The notes beneath the pieces are model-generated. The model made no database searches, was not told where the DNA came from, and saw only the letters and a list, made by a program, of their open reading frames with translations. DNA of 64,000 nt, from positions 1-64,000 of the forward strand of contig JAJDXD010000110.1 of the NCBI GenBank assembly GCA_022823405.1. The letters run 5' to 3'. The stretch comes from Gammaproteobacteria bacterium (lineage in GTDB: Bacteria; Pseudomonadota; Gammaproteobacteria; Arenicellales; JAJDZL01). Shown piece by piece: positions 1 through 8,790 of the stretch. How positions within the stretch are numbered: the first letter of the stretch is position 1; the number at the start of each line of letters is the position of its first letter. Made by a program: the position numbers and the translations under genes.

Positions 1-1
1 A

Positions 2-1687
2 TGGCAAACTGGCGAGGTTCGAGGAATTGACTTAACGTACGAAGATCTTCGTCGATGGGCAGTACGCAATGGAAATACAAATAAACGCCCACAGCTATGC
101 CATGAACTTGCTCGTCTGGCAAAAATCTATGGAATTCTAACAGGAACATCAGGAAAACATCACAATAAAAAAGTCGAACGCGAACTACGCCACCTGAGAA
201 CTATCGGGATTGATGTCCACCGACCACTAACTCTTCGTCTACTTGACGATGCGTCAAGTCAACGGTTCAAGGATACGTTTGATGAGAAAGGACTAATTGA
301 GATACTCAGAGGGATTAGTTCATGGATTACCCGATTGTGGTTAGCAGATAAACCGACAGCCGGAATGAATACCGCTATTGCAGAAATCGCACATGAGAGA
401 GGGCCAGGTGAGCGTGACGATCTTGCGAATTACTGGTTGAGCCATATTCACAAACGACGTAACACTCGCGTAGGTGTTCCAAATGACGACGAAGTTCGAA
501 ATGGAATTCAAACTCGAAAAGCCTATGGAGGTAGTGCCACGAAGTCGTCATTTGCAGTACTTTACGCATTGGCAGAACAAGATCATCGAGAGGAAACTCC
601 CTCACCTGATCAATTGACGATCGAACATGTTATGCCACAAAAACTGACAAATGAATGGAGCCTCGCATTAGGAGACTATGCCGATGAAATTCACAAACGC
701 TACGTCAATTGCCTTTCTAATCTGACTCTAAGTGGCGCTCAGACTAATTCTGAAATGGGTGTAAAACTATTTAACCAGAAAAAAGCTGTATTAAAAAGGA
801 GCGCTATAGGCATCACGCAACAGCTTGCAGGATTTGATGATTGGAGCGAGAGTGCACTTGATCAGCGTTTTGAATATTTGGTTCATCGAGCATTGGAGCG
901 CTGGCCGTGGCAGGAACAGGAAACTGCTGAAGATATAAAACAACACTCTGCTAGTGGACTGCGGTGGAGATTTGAATCTGAGCCGTGGCAAACCGAAGAT
1001 GTGGCAAGTCAGATGGTCTTGAATGTTGCTGCAGCACTCTTAAGCCACGATTCCTCAAATGCTGAAAAACTCACTGGGGAAGAGATTATTCCAAATATTC
1101 ACTTAGCTAGTGTCTATCCACCCGGCTCTAAAGCCGGATCGCTAACTATGCGCGCAATACCAGGACATGAACAATATGTGATGTATCCATATATGCGAGA
1201 CTATCCCACTAGCGCTAAGCGCTGTCGGGAATTAGGCAGACGATGTGGGGTCAGTATTGACGTGGAAGTTTCAGAGACAAATGAATACCAATCATTCTGG
1301 AAGCTGCTTAAGGAACAGACCGGTGGGCTTCCTGGACAGAAAGATACCTGGCGAGGCCCATCTCAATGGACAACGTCCTTTAACTCGTATGGTGATTGTA
1401 TTGGAATTTACATAGGAAACCCCGAGTTGATTTGGCTATATGTCCGTGCAGGAGAAAGTCAACGATCGCCAGAAAGATCAGAACGAATGAAGCACTATTC
1501 TTGGCTGATCCAAAATCAGATGGCAGATCAATTTCTTGGAGACGATATCGAGAAAAACAGTGATAAAGGGTGGACAATCACGGTGCAAAATAATTGGATA
1601 GGCGATGACGAAGATTCATGGCCAGAGGTAACCGACTGGATCAAACAACAGCAGGAAAGGCTACAAATCATTATTACTCTCAATTGA
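2..1687 (+). CDS. GmrSD-type (DUF262/DUF1524) restriction protein, C-terminal part
   Basis: The reading frame is open from base 2 with no start in view, so the gene is cut by the window edge; about 561 codons are visible. An HNH-like signature I-E-H-x-M-P-Q lies near bases 618-640 and is followed by an N-L-T-L...N-S segment near 708-750, the pair typical of DUF1524 nuclease domains. The DUF262 NTPase domain expected at the amino end would lie before the window. The last 200 or so residues form a further W-rich domain that resembles DUF4268-like tails, a weaker call. In the family, such proteins are modification-dependent (type IV) nucleases acting on phage DNA. VapC converges on it from the right, 25 bases away. 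The internal TTG at 335 is not a credible start because the frame continues upstream with protein-like sequence. Confidence 0.75.
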   Translation, partial: WQTGEVRGIDLTYEDLRRWAVRNGNTNKRPQLCHELARLAKIYGILTGTSGKHHNKKVERELRHLRTIGIDVHRPLTLRLLDDASSQRFKDTFDEKGLIEILRGISSWITRLWLADKPTAGMNTAIAEIAHERGPGERDDLANYWLSHIHKRRNTRVGVPNDDEVRNGIQTRKAYGGSATKSSFAVLYALAEQDHREETPSPDQLTIEHVMPQKLTNEWSLALGDYADEIHKRYVNCLSNLTLSGAQTNSEMGVKLFNQKKAVLKRSAIGITQQLAGFDDWSESALDQRFEYLVHRALERWPWQEQETAEDIKQHSASGLRWRFESEPWQTEDVASQMVLNVAAALLSHDSSNAEKLTGEEIIPNIHLASVYPPGSKAGSLTMRAIPGHEQYVMYPYMRDYPTSAKRCRELGRRCGVSIDVEVSETNEYQSFWKLLKEQTGGLPGQKDTWRGPSQWTTSFNSYGDCIGIYIGNPELIWLYVRAGESQRSPERSERMKHYSWLIQNQMADQFLGDDIEKNSDKGWTITVQNNWIGDDEDSWPEVTDWIKQQQERLQIIITLN

Positions 1688-1712
1688 GAAACCAATTGTG
1701 TTGTTTTGTACG

Positions 1713-2129
1713 CTAACCCTCAGATTTCAGTGTACCGTGGGCAGGTACTATTTGAAGTTCAGTGTGCCGCGAGAGTGAGTCGAAGTCTCTGTCTCTATGC
1801 AGTACTGGAACTTCGGCGCGGATGGCTACTGCAGCAATGAGGCAATCAATTAATCTGCGCACCTGATCTCCACTCGCACGGCAACGCCGATACAGCATCG
1901 CCGCATCATCATAGTGAACAGGTTCAGTGGGAAGGACGATTGCTATTGCAGTCAATCGACGTAATGCCGCGAAGTGTCGTTCACTTTGCGCTCCCGCGAG
2001 CAATTCCATCCGAATCGGGTCGCAAATTGCAATGTCACCGCTACTAATCGCTACGTCGACTTTTTCGCAAACAGTTGAGCATGTGTTGCGAAGAAACTCG
2101 ACCCACGCTGATGTATCAATCAAAATCAA
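1713..2129 (-). CDS. vapC: VapC-type PIN-domain ribonuclease toxin
   Basis: A 138-residue PIN-domain protein of normal VapC length. The four acidic positions of the family are visible: D5 in the opening I-D-T-S-A-W motif, E near residue 43 (R-M-E-L-L), D near 95 (L-I-D-C-L-I-A) and D near 115 (R-D-x-D-F). VapC toxins cleave specific RNAs, often tRNA, until bound by VapB. The likely start is a TTG at 2129 that overlaps the stop of the upstream vapB as TTGA, so the pair is probably translationally coupled. Which RNA is cut cannot be told from sequence. Confidence 0.88.
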   Translation of the reverse strand: MILIDTSAWVEFLRNTCSTVCEKVDVAISSGDIAICDPIRMELLAGAQSERHFAALRRLTAIAIVLPTEPVHYDDAAMLYRRCRASGDQVRRLIDCLIAAVAIRAEVPVLHRDRDFDSLSRHTELQIVPAHGTLKSEG

Positions 2130-2329
2130 AATTTACGATTGCTACGCATTTCATCAAGTTCGCCAACCCATCCCGAGCCGCGCATGCCGCGGGCTTCCTC
2201 AACACTTAAGGGTTCACTCGCAAGTGCGCGGAGCGCAAAGTTTACTGCGTCGCGTTTGGTGGAAAGACGAAATTTATGCATCACAGCGGCACAGGCCTTG
2301 TCGTCGATATCTATGTTTGTGCGTGCCAT
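2126..2329 (-). CDS. vapB: VapB-type antitoxin
   Basis: A protein of about 67 residues opening M-A-R-T-N-I-D-I-D-D, the usual start of short VapB antitoxins. A ribbon-helix-helix-like amino end is followed by S-T-K-R-D-A-V-N-F-A-L-R and a W-containing tail that would occupy the VapC active site. The frame is open further upstream to 2386, but the family start is the ATG at 2329. It precedes and overlaps vapC by four bases, the usual antitoxin-first order. It probably represses its own operon together with VapC, although no clear operator was identified. Confidence 0.85.
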   Translation of the reverse strand: MARTNIDIDDKACAAVMHKFRLSTKRDAVNFALRALASEPLSVEEARGMRGSGWVGELDEMRSNRKF

Positions 2330-2425
2330 GCACATATCATACACCATCTGAGACAAGATGAAGAAGCGCTCGGTTCGCGACGTCACTGATAAGTCTATTG
2401 ATTTTTCCGGTAACTGCAGTGAAGT

Positions 2426-3172
2426 TTATCGACCACCGGTGACATCTAGAATCGTACCGGTGCAATAGGACGATCTGTCCGATAGCAGCCACAAAATTGC
2501 TTCTGCAATTTCCTCTGGAAGACCGACTCTCTGCATCGCAATGGTGTGTTTCAATCTTTCAAATCTCTCACTGCCACCGACGCTTTGATGCATTTCAGTC
2601 TTAATGAAACCAGCACGAACTGCATTGACGCGAATGTCTTGGGTTGCAACTTCTTTCGCCAGTCCAATTGTAAAGGTGTCGATCGCTGCCTTTGATGCAG
2701 CATAGTCGACATAGTCATTTGCCGCACCGAGTCGCGCAGCACCTGAAGTAAGGTTGATTATTGAACCGCCTTGGCCGTTATGGTCAGTCGACATTCGACG
2801 AATTGCTTCTCGCGCACAAATAAATGACCCGACCACATTCACATCAAAAATCCTTTTGATTCGTTGGGCGTCTATGTTCATCACAGGGGATAGAGGAGCG
2901 AGAACGCCGGCATTGTTGATGAGCGCGTCAATCGTGCCAAAGTGCTCATCAAGTTGACTGAACATTTGCACGACCTGCTTTTCATCGGATACGTCAGCCT
3001 GCAATGTAACCGCATCGCCGCCGGCCGATCGAATTTGGTCAACCACCTCCTCAGCCCGGCGTTTATGTGCAACATAATTCACCGCTACCCTGTAGCCGTT
3101 TTGAGCAGCCAATTTTGCCGTGGCCGCGCCTATACCTCTGCTACCGCCAGTAATGAGTATTACCTTAGCCAT
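2426..3172 (-). CDS. SDR-family NAD(P)-dependent oxidoreductase
   Basis: A classical short-chain dehydrogenase/reductase of about 248 residues. It shows the cofactor motif T-G-G-S-R-G-I-G near the start, N-N-A-G around residue 90, a catalytic Ser in the N-L-T-S-G segment, Y-x-x-x-K as Y-A-A-S-K and the C-terminal D-V-T-G-G. It resembles 3-oxoacyl-ACP reductase/glucose-dehydrogenase type SDRs; the substrate cannot be set from sequence. The start is placed at the ATG at 3172, because the preceding 22 codons of open frame fall before the first beta strand expected at residue 3-8. The gene is divergent from arsC. Confidence 0.85.
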   Translation of the reverse strand: MAKVILITGGSRGIGAATAKLAAQNGYRVAVNYVAHKRRAEEVVDQIRSAGGDAVTLQADVSDEKQVVQMFSQLDEHFGTIDALINNAGVLAPLSPVMNIDAQRIKRIFDVNVVGSFICAREAIRRMSTDHNGQGGSIINLTSGAARLGAANDYVDYAASKAAIDTFTIGLAKEVATQDIRVNAVRAGFIKTEMHQSVGGSERFERLKHTIAMQRVGLPEEIAEAILWLLSDRSSYCTGTILDVTGGR

Positions 3173-3317
3173 TTTAAGCCTGTTGTCATGTGCTGTTCTT
3201 AGAGTCGGCGATAATTCAAGATGCGAAAATTTTGCCACAATTCAGAAGCTATGCGCAAGTCAATATAATATTCATTTCTTCATGCTAGGTTGATCACACC
3301 AGCTAACGGGAGCGGCT

Positions 3318-3821
3318 TTGACTGCGAAAATACAATTCAATGTGCTATTTCTATGCACTGGTAATTCAGCACGCAGCATACTATGCGAGGCTATGCTCAA
3401 TCACTTGGGGGACAAGCGGTTTAAGGCATTTAGTGCGGGCAGTCAGCCTAAAGGTGAAGTTCACCCGATGACACTGGAAATACTGACAAAATTTGGAATT
3501 TCCACCGATGAATGTGAATCCAAAAGCTGGGATCAATTCGCAGAAGACTCAGTTCCTGCCATGGACATCGTGGTGACAGTTTGTGCGAATGCCGCTGCCG
3601 AAGTTTGTCCGGTTTGGCCTTCGTCTCCAGTTTCTGCACACTGGGGTATGGACGACCCAGCTGCAGTGGAAGGGCCTTCAGACGCGCAGGAACAGGCATT
3701 CGAGCAGACGCTTCGCATCGCCCGCTCCGCAGTTTCGGACCTGGTGAATACTGTATTGAATGATCCAAGCCCGGAAACACTGGCTCAGCGGATCAATGCG
3801 ATTTCACTGGCACCAAATTGA
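3318..3821 (+). CDS. arsC: Arsenate reductase, LMW-phosphatase (ArsC) family
   Basis: A 167-residue protein with the phosphatase loop C13-T-G-N-S-A-R19 and an H-W-x-x-D-D-P-A segment near residue 110 carrying the general acid. Two further cysteines in V-C-A-N...V-C-P (about residues 88-98) fit the cysteine relay of thiol-linked arsenate reductases rather than plain protein tyrosine phosphatases. It would reduce arsenate to arsenite in the cytoplasm. The apparent start is TTG at 3318, with GGGAG a few bases upstream as ribosome binding site. No arsenite pump or ArsR lies next to it, so it stands alone here. Confidence 0.85.
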   Translation: MTAKIQFNVLFLCTGNSARSILCEAMLNHLGDKRFKAFSAGSQPKGEVHPMTLEILTKFGISTDECESKSWDQFAEDSVPAMDIVVTVCANAAAEVCPVWPSSPVSAHWGMDDPAAVEGPSDAQEQAFEQTLRIARSAVSDLVNTVLNDPSPETLAQRINAISLAPN

Positions 3822-3886
3822 ACTTTTCCCGCTGGTTGCAGCTGGTTGAAAGAAAGTTCTAACCGTCATCAATCCCGAGGTCCGAA

Positions 3887-5428
3887 TCAGTTCGGTATTT
3901 TGTCGTCGAATAGCGGGAATCGGGAATTCGCCGCCATGTCTATCCAGGTTTTGTGCGATCTGACGTAAGCCTGTGACGCATCCTGGTGAGGCTGATAGTC
4001 CCAGGATAACTTTGGATTTTTTGCCATGGATTCGTGAATCAGTATCCTTGCCTTCTGATTTACCATGATTTTGTTTCTTATCTGATCAAGATCCCAGCAG
4101 GCAAGAACTTCATTCCGAAATGAATCGGATATCTCCTGATGCGATGGGCTTTGTGCCAGATTACTCAGTTCGTTCGGATCGATTTTCAAGTCGAACAACT
4201 GGGGAGGATCAATGCTGCAGTAAACGTACTTATATTGGTCCCTGCGAATCATCACCATCGGGTGAGAGGCGCATTCGGCTGAATACTCACTGATCGCAAA
4301 ACTCTCCTCGTCTGCTCCGTCGCGCGTCAGCAGCTTGTGTAAACTGCGACCGTCAATTGATTCATCCAGATCTACAGTACGGTCAGTGCCACCTGTTGCC
4401 AGTTCCAGCAAAGTTGGCAGTAAGTCCAATATCGAACACGCGTTGGGAATCGATGCCTGCTGAATGTCAGGTCCTGCCACTATCAACGGCACCCGGACCG
4501 ACTGTTCAAAGAAACACATTTTGTACCACAAGCCCCGCTCACCGAGCATATCGCCGTGATCAGCTGTCACGATGACGATTGTATTGTCCAGCATTCGCGT
4601 TTGTTCGAGTGTGTCGATAAACTGTCCCACCCAATCATCAACATAGGACGTATTGGCATAATAAGCCCGGCGGGCATTGAGAACTGATAATTCAGATGGT
4701 GGCGACACATCTGCCTGCATACCGACCAGTAGACGCTTGCTATGTGGATCCTGCGGAATTGAATCGATGTCATACTGAGGCATGTCAATGCTGTCTTGCG
4801 AATAAAGATCCCACCATTTTCGTCCGGCAACATAGGGGTCGTGTGGATGGGTAAACGAGGTGACCAGCATGAACGGTTGTGACTCAGGATTACGCGCATA
4901 TTCCCAAATTTTTCGGATGCCTTGAAATGCTGCCTCGTCGTCAAACTCAAGTTGAAATGTCATGTCGGCAACGCCAGCCTCGTGAACGCTGTCCATATTG
5001 TGATACCAGGTGTCATCTCGCAGATCGGCGGCCTCCCAGTTTGGTGTCCACGCATAATCGGCCGGGTAGATGTCAGTTGTCAGCCGTTCTGTAAATCCGT
5101 GTAGCTGGTCGGGTCCGACAAAGTGCATTTTTCCGGACAGGGAGGTGTGATAACCCATGCGCCCCAGGTAATGGCAGATGGTTGGAACGGATGAAGCAAA
5201 CTCAGCAGCATTGTCATACGCTCTGATTTTCCAGGATTGCTGCCCGGATAGCAGCGAAAATCGTGCAGGTGCACACTGCGGATAAGGGGTGTAAGCTGCA
5301 TCGAATCGACAGCCGCTTTCCGCTAAGCGGTCCATGTTGGGGGTTTTTACGACCTGATGACCATAGGTACTCGTGTAGTGCGGTGCCAATTGATCGGCCA
5401 TTAGAATCAGTATGTTTGGAGCCTTCAT
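3887..5428 (-). CDS. betC: Choline-sulfatase
   Basis: A 513-residue type I sulfatase. The amino end (M-K-A-P-N-I-L-I-L-M-A-D-Q) carries the metal-binding Asp, the formylglycine motif C-A-P-A-R is at about residues 52-56, and T-A-D-H-G-D-M-L-G follows near residue 290. The tail contains the W-D-Y-Q-P-H-x-D-A-S-Q-x-Y-x-R segment specific to choline sulfatases (choline-sulfatase C-terminal domain). It would hydrolyse choline-O-sulfate to choline and sulfate in the cytoplasm. The start is taken at ATG 5428; nine more codons are open upstream but lack family similarity. It diverges from aprBA, so choline-O-sulfate use and sulfur redox enzymes share one intergenic region. No betA, betB or transporter gene lies alongside. 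Confidence 0.9.
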   Translation of the reverse strand: MKAPNILILMADQLAPHYTSTYGHQVVKTPNMDRLAESGCRFDAAYTPYPQCAPARFSLLSGQQSWKIRAYDNAAEFASSVPTICHYLGRMGYHTSLSGKMHFVGPDQLHGFTERLTTDIYPADYAWTPNWEAADLRDDTWYHNMDSVHEAGVADMTFQLEFDDEAAFQGIRKIWEYARNPESQPFMLVTSFTHPHDPYVAGRKWWDLYSQDSIDMPQYDIDSIPQDPHSKRLLVGMQADVSPPSELSVLNARRAYYANTSYVDDWVGQFIDTLEQTRMLDNTIVIVTADHGDMLGERGLWYKMCFFEQSVRVPLIVAGPDIQQASIPNACSILDLLPTLLELATGGTDRTVDLDESIDGRSLHKLLTRDGADEESFAISEYSAECASHPMVMIRRDQYKYVYCSIDPPQLFDLKIDPNELSNLAQSPSHQEISDSFRNEVLACWDLDQIRNKIMVNQKARILIHESMAKNPKLSWDYQPHQDASQAYVRSHKTWIDMAANSRFPLFDDKIPN

Positions 5429-5680
5429 GCCGTATTGCCTCGATCCGAATAACAAATGTGAAAAGCCTTGGATATAAACGCTGTTTATACAGAATTCAAA
5501 GTGTACGCAGACCCAAAAATAGCGTCGCTCCAGCTAAGAAATATCAGTACAGCTACAGCGACTGAAAATCAGGATAGTTTGAAATGGATAACCTAGATTT
5601 ATCTTGTTCCTTGGAATTAATATTTTAAAAAAACGACAATAAATGAAACAGTATGCCATCAAAACTTGTCGCTCAATAAG

Positions 5681-5709
5681 TTGCACACACCGGCTATTTG
5701 TTGTATGCT
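5681..5709 (+). promoter_or_regulatory. Predicted sigma-70 promoter for aprBA
   Basis: TTGCAC at 5681-5686 and TATGCT at 5704-5709 are separated by 17 bases, a good match to a housekeeping promoter pointing at aprB. It would give a leader of about 150 bases before the aprB start. Confidence 0.5.
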
Positions 5710-5777
5710 AATGACCAAAGCCTTGGTGTGGCATTACTGAATTCAGTTTGCACCAAGATTTTTATTCAGTGAATGGT

Positions 5778-5821
5778 CAAAAGGCCGATTCGCTTCCCAA
5801 AATAACGGAGTTGGCCTTTTG
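5778..5821 (+). promoter_or_regulatory. Stem-loop in the aprB leader
   Basis: CAAAAGGCC (5778-5786) and GGCCTTTTG (5813-5821) form a perfect 9-bp inverted repeat with a 26-base loop. It lies in the predicted untranslated leader of aprBA and its right arm ends in a short T tract. It could act as an attenuator or stabilise the messenger. No riboswitch family was recognised. Confidence 0.4.
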
Positions 5822-5867
5822 CGTCGTTTTCCAATTGATTCTGCAACAGAGTAAGGAGATAGAGCTT

Positions 5868-6332
5868 ATTCCCACTTATGTACTCACAGACAAATGTGAT
5901 GGCTGTATAGGGCAGGAGAAAACAGCCTGCATGTACATTTGCCCGCACGATTTGATGTTGTTGGACAACGATGGTTCAGTTACAGGGCATGCAATGAAGG
6001 CATTTAACCAGGAACCTGAACAGTGCTGGGAGTGTTATGCATGCGTAAAGATCTGTCCGCAGCAGGCCATTGAAATTCGACACTATGCGGATGTGGTACC
6101 GCTGGGTGCATCGGTACAGCCTCTGCGCGGGTCTGAGTCGATTATGTGGTCCATTAAATTCCGAAATGGCAACCGTAAGCGTTTCGAGTTCCCCATTCGA
6201 ACGACACCAGAAGGTTCGGCAGAACCCTATGCCAACAAACCTTCAGCAGATTTTAACGATATTGATAATCATTCAGTGCTGTTCACCAAGGGAACGCACT
6301 CGTGTGATATGAGTCAGTTCATTCAAAACTAA
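5868..6332 (+). CDS. aprB: Adenylylsulfate reductase beta subunit
   Basis: A 154-residue iron-sulfur subunit of the dissimilatory APS reductase. Two [4Fe-4S] cysteine clusters are visible: C-D-G-C...C-M-Y-I-C-P at the amino end and C-W-E-C-Y-A-C-V-K-I-C-P near residue 50. The enzyme interconverts APS with sulfite and AMP. Family members start P-T-Y-V-x-T-D-K-C-D-G-C after Met. Here that sequence follows an ATT codon at 5868, with AAGGAG at 5853-5858 nine bases before it. No ATG, GTG or TTG sits at that spot, and the open frame further upstream (to 5748) does not look like AprB. So an ATT start is the best reading. aprA follows after 18 bases as an operon. Confidence 0.9.
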   Translation: MPTYVLTDKCDGCIGQEKTACMYICPHDLMLLDNDGSVTGHAMKAFNQEPEQCWECYACVKICPQQAIEIRHYADVVPLGASVQPLRGSESIMWSIKFRNGNRKRFEFPIRTTPEGSAEPYANKPSADFNDIDNHSVLFTKGTHSCDMSQFIQN

Positions 6333-6350
6333 GTCAGTTAGGAATTACCC

Positions 6351-8309
6351 ATGACCGAATTTGAGTTCGGTAATCCGCAAATCGTTGAGGAAGAAGTTGA
6401 TATCCTCATAATCGGCGGTGGAATGTCCGCCTGCGGCTGCGCATTTGAGATCATGCAATGGGCGAAGAACAAGGACCTGAATATTAAGCTTGTTGACAAG
6501 GCCGCAATGCACCGCTCAGGAGCTGTCGCGCAAGGGCTTTCCGCGATCAATACCTATATGGGTGAAAACGATCCGTCTGACTACGTTCGATATGTACGTG
6601 GTGACCTGATGGGAATCATCCGGGAAGATCTCGTCTACGATGTCGGTCGTCACGTTGACGATTCAGTACACAATTTTGAACAGTGGGGGTTGCCCATCTG
6701 GAAACAGTCAGGTGATGAAGACAGGCTGTTGTCTGAAGGCGGCAAACCGGTACGTTCTGGTCGCTGGCAGATCATGATCAATGGCGAATCTTACAAGTGG
6801 ATTGTTGCAGAAGCTGCCAGAAAAGCACTGGGAGTCGACAATATTAATGAGCATGTATTTATCGTGCAACTGATTACCGATGCCAAAGATCCCGGTCGGG
6901 TTGCGGGTGCGGCAGGATTCAGCGTTCGCGAGAATAAAGTATTCATCTACAGTTTCAAGAGCTGTTTACTCGCCGCTGGTGGTGCAGTCAACGTTTTTCG
7001 TCCCCGTTCAGTGGGTGAGGGCACTGGCCGCGCTTGGTACCCGGTCTGGAATGCAGGATCGACCTACGCAATAGCAGCAGAGTGTGGCGCACATCTGACA
7101 TTGATGGAAAATCGGTTTGTGCCGGCACGATTCAAAGACGGCTATGGTCCGGTAGGCGCATGGTTCCTGTTGTTCAAGGCTCAGGCGATGAATGCGTTCG
7201 GTGAGGATTATCAGGCGAATAATTACTCCATTCTTGCCGATCACGGCTACGATGAATACGCCAGCGGTCCGAAGATGGGTACGTGTTTGCGCAATCATCT
7301 GATGATGAAAGAAATTCGCGAAGGCCGCGGTCCAATATTCATTGATACTCCAACTGCAATGGCAAAGCTGGCAGAGACTATGACACCCCAGGAAATCAAG
7401 CATCTTGAAGCAGAAGCCTGGGAAGATTTTCTGGATATGACGATTGGTCAGTGTGGTGTCTGGGCTGGTGAAAACATTGAGCCGGATAAAGAGATGTCTG
7501 AATTGATGCCGACAGAACCTTATCTTCTCGGCTCCCACGCTGGCTGTGCGGGAATCTGGTGCTCAGGGCCGGAAGATTTGCCTGGCACGCCCGATCACTA
7601 TCACTGGGAATACAACCGCATGACTACCGTCAAGGGCCTGTTTACTGCGGGTGACGGCGTTGGTGCATCAGGCCATAAATTTTCTTCAGGCTCGCATGCA
7701 GAAGGTCGAATCGCCGCCAAGTCAATGGTCAAGTTTGCGCTGGACAACAAGGACTGGAAACCAGAACTGAGTCGGACTGTTGGTGATATTGTTGAGGAGA
7801 TTTACCGGCCAGTCAGGACTTACCTTGAGTATAAAGACTACACGACTGCGATTGATGTCAATCCGCATTACATTACTCCCAAGATGTTTCAGTTCCGGCT
7901 GCAGAAAATCATGGATGAATATGTAGCGGGTGTGTCAACGTGGTACCAGACGAATGCCAAAATGCTTGACATCGCGGAAAAGAAACTGGAAATGCTGCGT
8001 GAGGATTCGTTGCAAATGCGCGCGAAAGATCTCCACGAACTGTTGAGAGCATGGGAAAATTACCATCGCTTAATCACCGCATATGCGCACATGAAGCATA
8101 TTCAGTTTCGTGAGGAGACGCGTTATCCCGGTTATTACTATCGAATGGACTTTCAGAACATTGATGACGAAAACTGGAAGTGTTTCGTCAATTCGAAATT
8201 TGACCGGGAGACGGGTGAGTGGACGGTCTGGAAGGAACCCTACGTTCAGATGATCAAATATGCGGATGATGAGCCGATAGGCATTTCAAACCCCGCGGCG
8301 CATGTCTGA
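6351..8309 (+). CDS. aprA: Adenylylsulfate reductase alpha subunit
   Basis: A 652-residue FAD subunit of APS reductase, full family length. The FAD-binding G-G-G-M-S-A-C-G near residue 22 is followed by the family-typical R-S-G-A-V-A-Q-G-L-S-A-I-N segment, the active-site region around N-R-F-V-P-A-R-F-K-D-G-Y-G-P-V-G near residue 255, and G-S-H-A-G-C-A-G near 390. With AprB it interconverts APS and sulfite in the cytoplasm, either in sulfur oxidation (sulfite to APS) or sulfite detoxification. Direction cannot be read from the sequence. No dsr, sat, aprM or qmo gene is in the window, so the electron partner and the rest of the pathway are unseen. Confidence 0.95.
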   Translation: MTEFEFGNPQIVEEEVDILIIGGGMSACGCAFEIMQWAKNKDLNIKLVDKAAMHRSGAVAQGLSAINTYMGENDPSDYVRYVRGDLMGIIREDLVYDVGRHVDDSVHNFEQWGLPIWKQSGDEDRLLSEGGKPVRSGRWQIMINGESYKWIVAEAARKALGVDNINEHVFIVQLITDAKDPGRVAGAAGFSVRENKVFIYSFKSCLLAAGGAVNVFRPRSVGEGTGRAWYPVWNAGSTYAIAAECGAHLTLMENRFVPARFKDGYGPVGAWFLLFKAQAMNAFGEDYQANNYSILADHGYDEYASGPKMGTCLRNHLMMKEIREGRGPIFIDTPTAMAKLAETMTPQEIKHLEAEAWEDFLDMTIGQCGVWAGENIEPDKEMSELMPTEPYLLGSHAGCAGIWCSGPEDLPGTPDHYHWEYNRMTTVKGLFTAGDGVGASGHKFSSGSHAEGRIAAKSMVKFALDNKDWKPELSRTVGDIVEEIYRPVRTYLEYKDYTTAIDVNPHYITPKMFQFRLQKIMDEYVAGVSTWYQTNAKMLDIAEKKLEMLREDSLQMRAKDLHELLRAWENYHRLITAYAHMKHIQFREETRYPGYYYRMDFQNIDDENWKCFVNSKFDRETGEWTVWKEPYVQMIKYADDEPIGISNPAAHV

Positions 8310-8381
8310 GCTAGAGTGGTAAAAAAGGAAATACAACCCATTGTATGGACGAGTTTCGAAAATTAGATTGGCAGGGAACAG

Positions 8382-8744
8382 TTGGAATCGGGTAGCGCAG
8401 TGATTCTTCTTATTGTAGGTGTGATCCTTGGTGTCATCGCTGGTTTGGCTTATTGCAGCTACCGAAACCGCAAGAATAACAGTGATGCCAAACTAGCCGC
8501 ACTGCAGAAAGAGTATGACGATTACCGCGCCAGCGTTCGAAGTCACTTCATCGATACGGTTTCCGCCATCACCAAGATTGACGAACAGCAAAAGGAGCTG
8601 TATCGATCAGTCGCTCACGGTGTGAATGAATTGTGCCGTCCGGAAGAAGGGAAAGAAGATTATTTTCTTGAGCAGACGATCCAGACTCTGGGTGAGCTGG
8701 AACCACCAAAACAAGACAAAAAAGACTCACTAAATTTCAGCTGA
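8382..8744 (+). CDS. YhcB/DUF1043-family inner-membrane protein
   Basis: A 120-residue protein with one amino-terminal membrane helix (about residues 5-25), a short basic stretch, then a predicted coiled coil containing the R-x-x-F...T-V...L-Y-x-S-V-A-H-G pattern of the YhcB (DUF1043) family. In gammaproteobacteria this family is linked to cell-envelope growth and division. The start is TTG at 8382 after a CAGGGA ribosome binding site. It faces the DUF1820 gene across about 45 bases. Assignment rests on layout and pattern, so it is moderately sure. Confidence 0.65.
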   Translation: MESGSAVILLIVGVILGVIAGLAYCSYRNRKNNSDAKLAALQKEYDDYRASVRSHFIDTVSAITKIDEQQKELYRSVAHGVNELCRPEEGKEDYFLEQTIQTLGELEPPKQDKKDSLNFS

Positions 8745-8790
8745 ATCAATACTCGATTCAATCGCTTCACCACTGAAGCCGAGCCTTTGA

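Noticed and set aside
1927-2361. Plus-strand frame of 144 codons across vapBC
   Set aside because: It is antisense to two recognised genes and has no family features.
7008-7538. Minus-strand frame of 176 codons inside aprA
   Set aside because: Antisense shadow of a strongly conserved gene.
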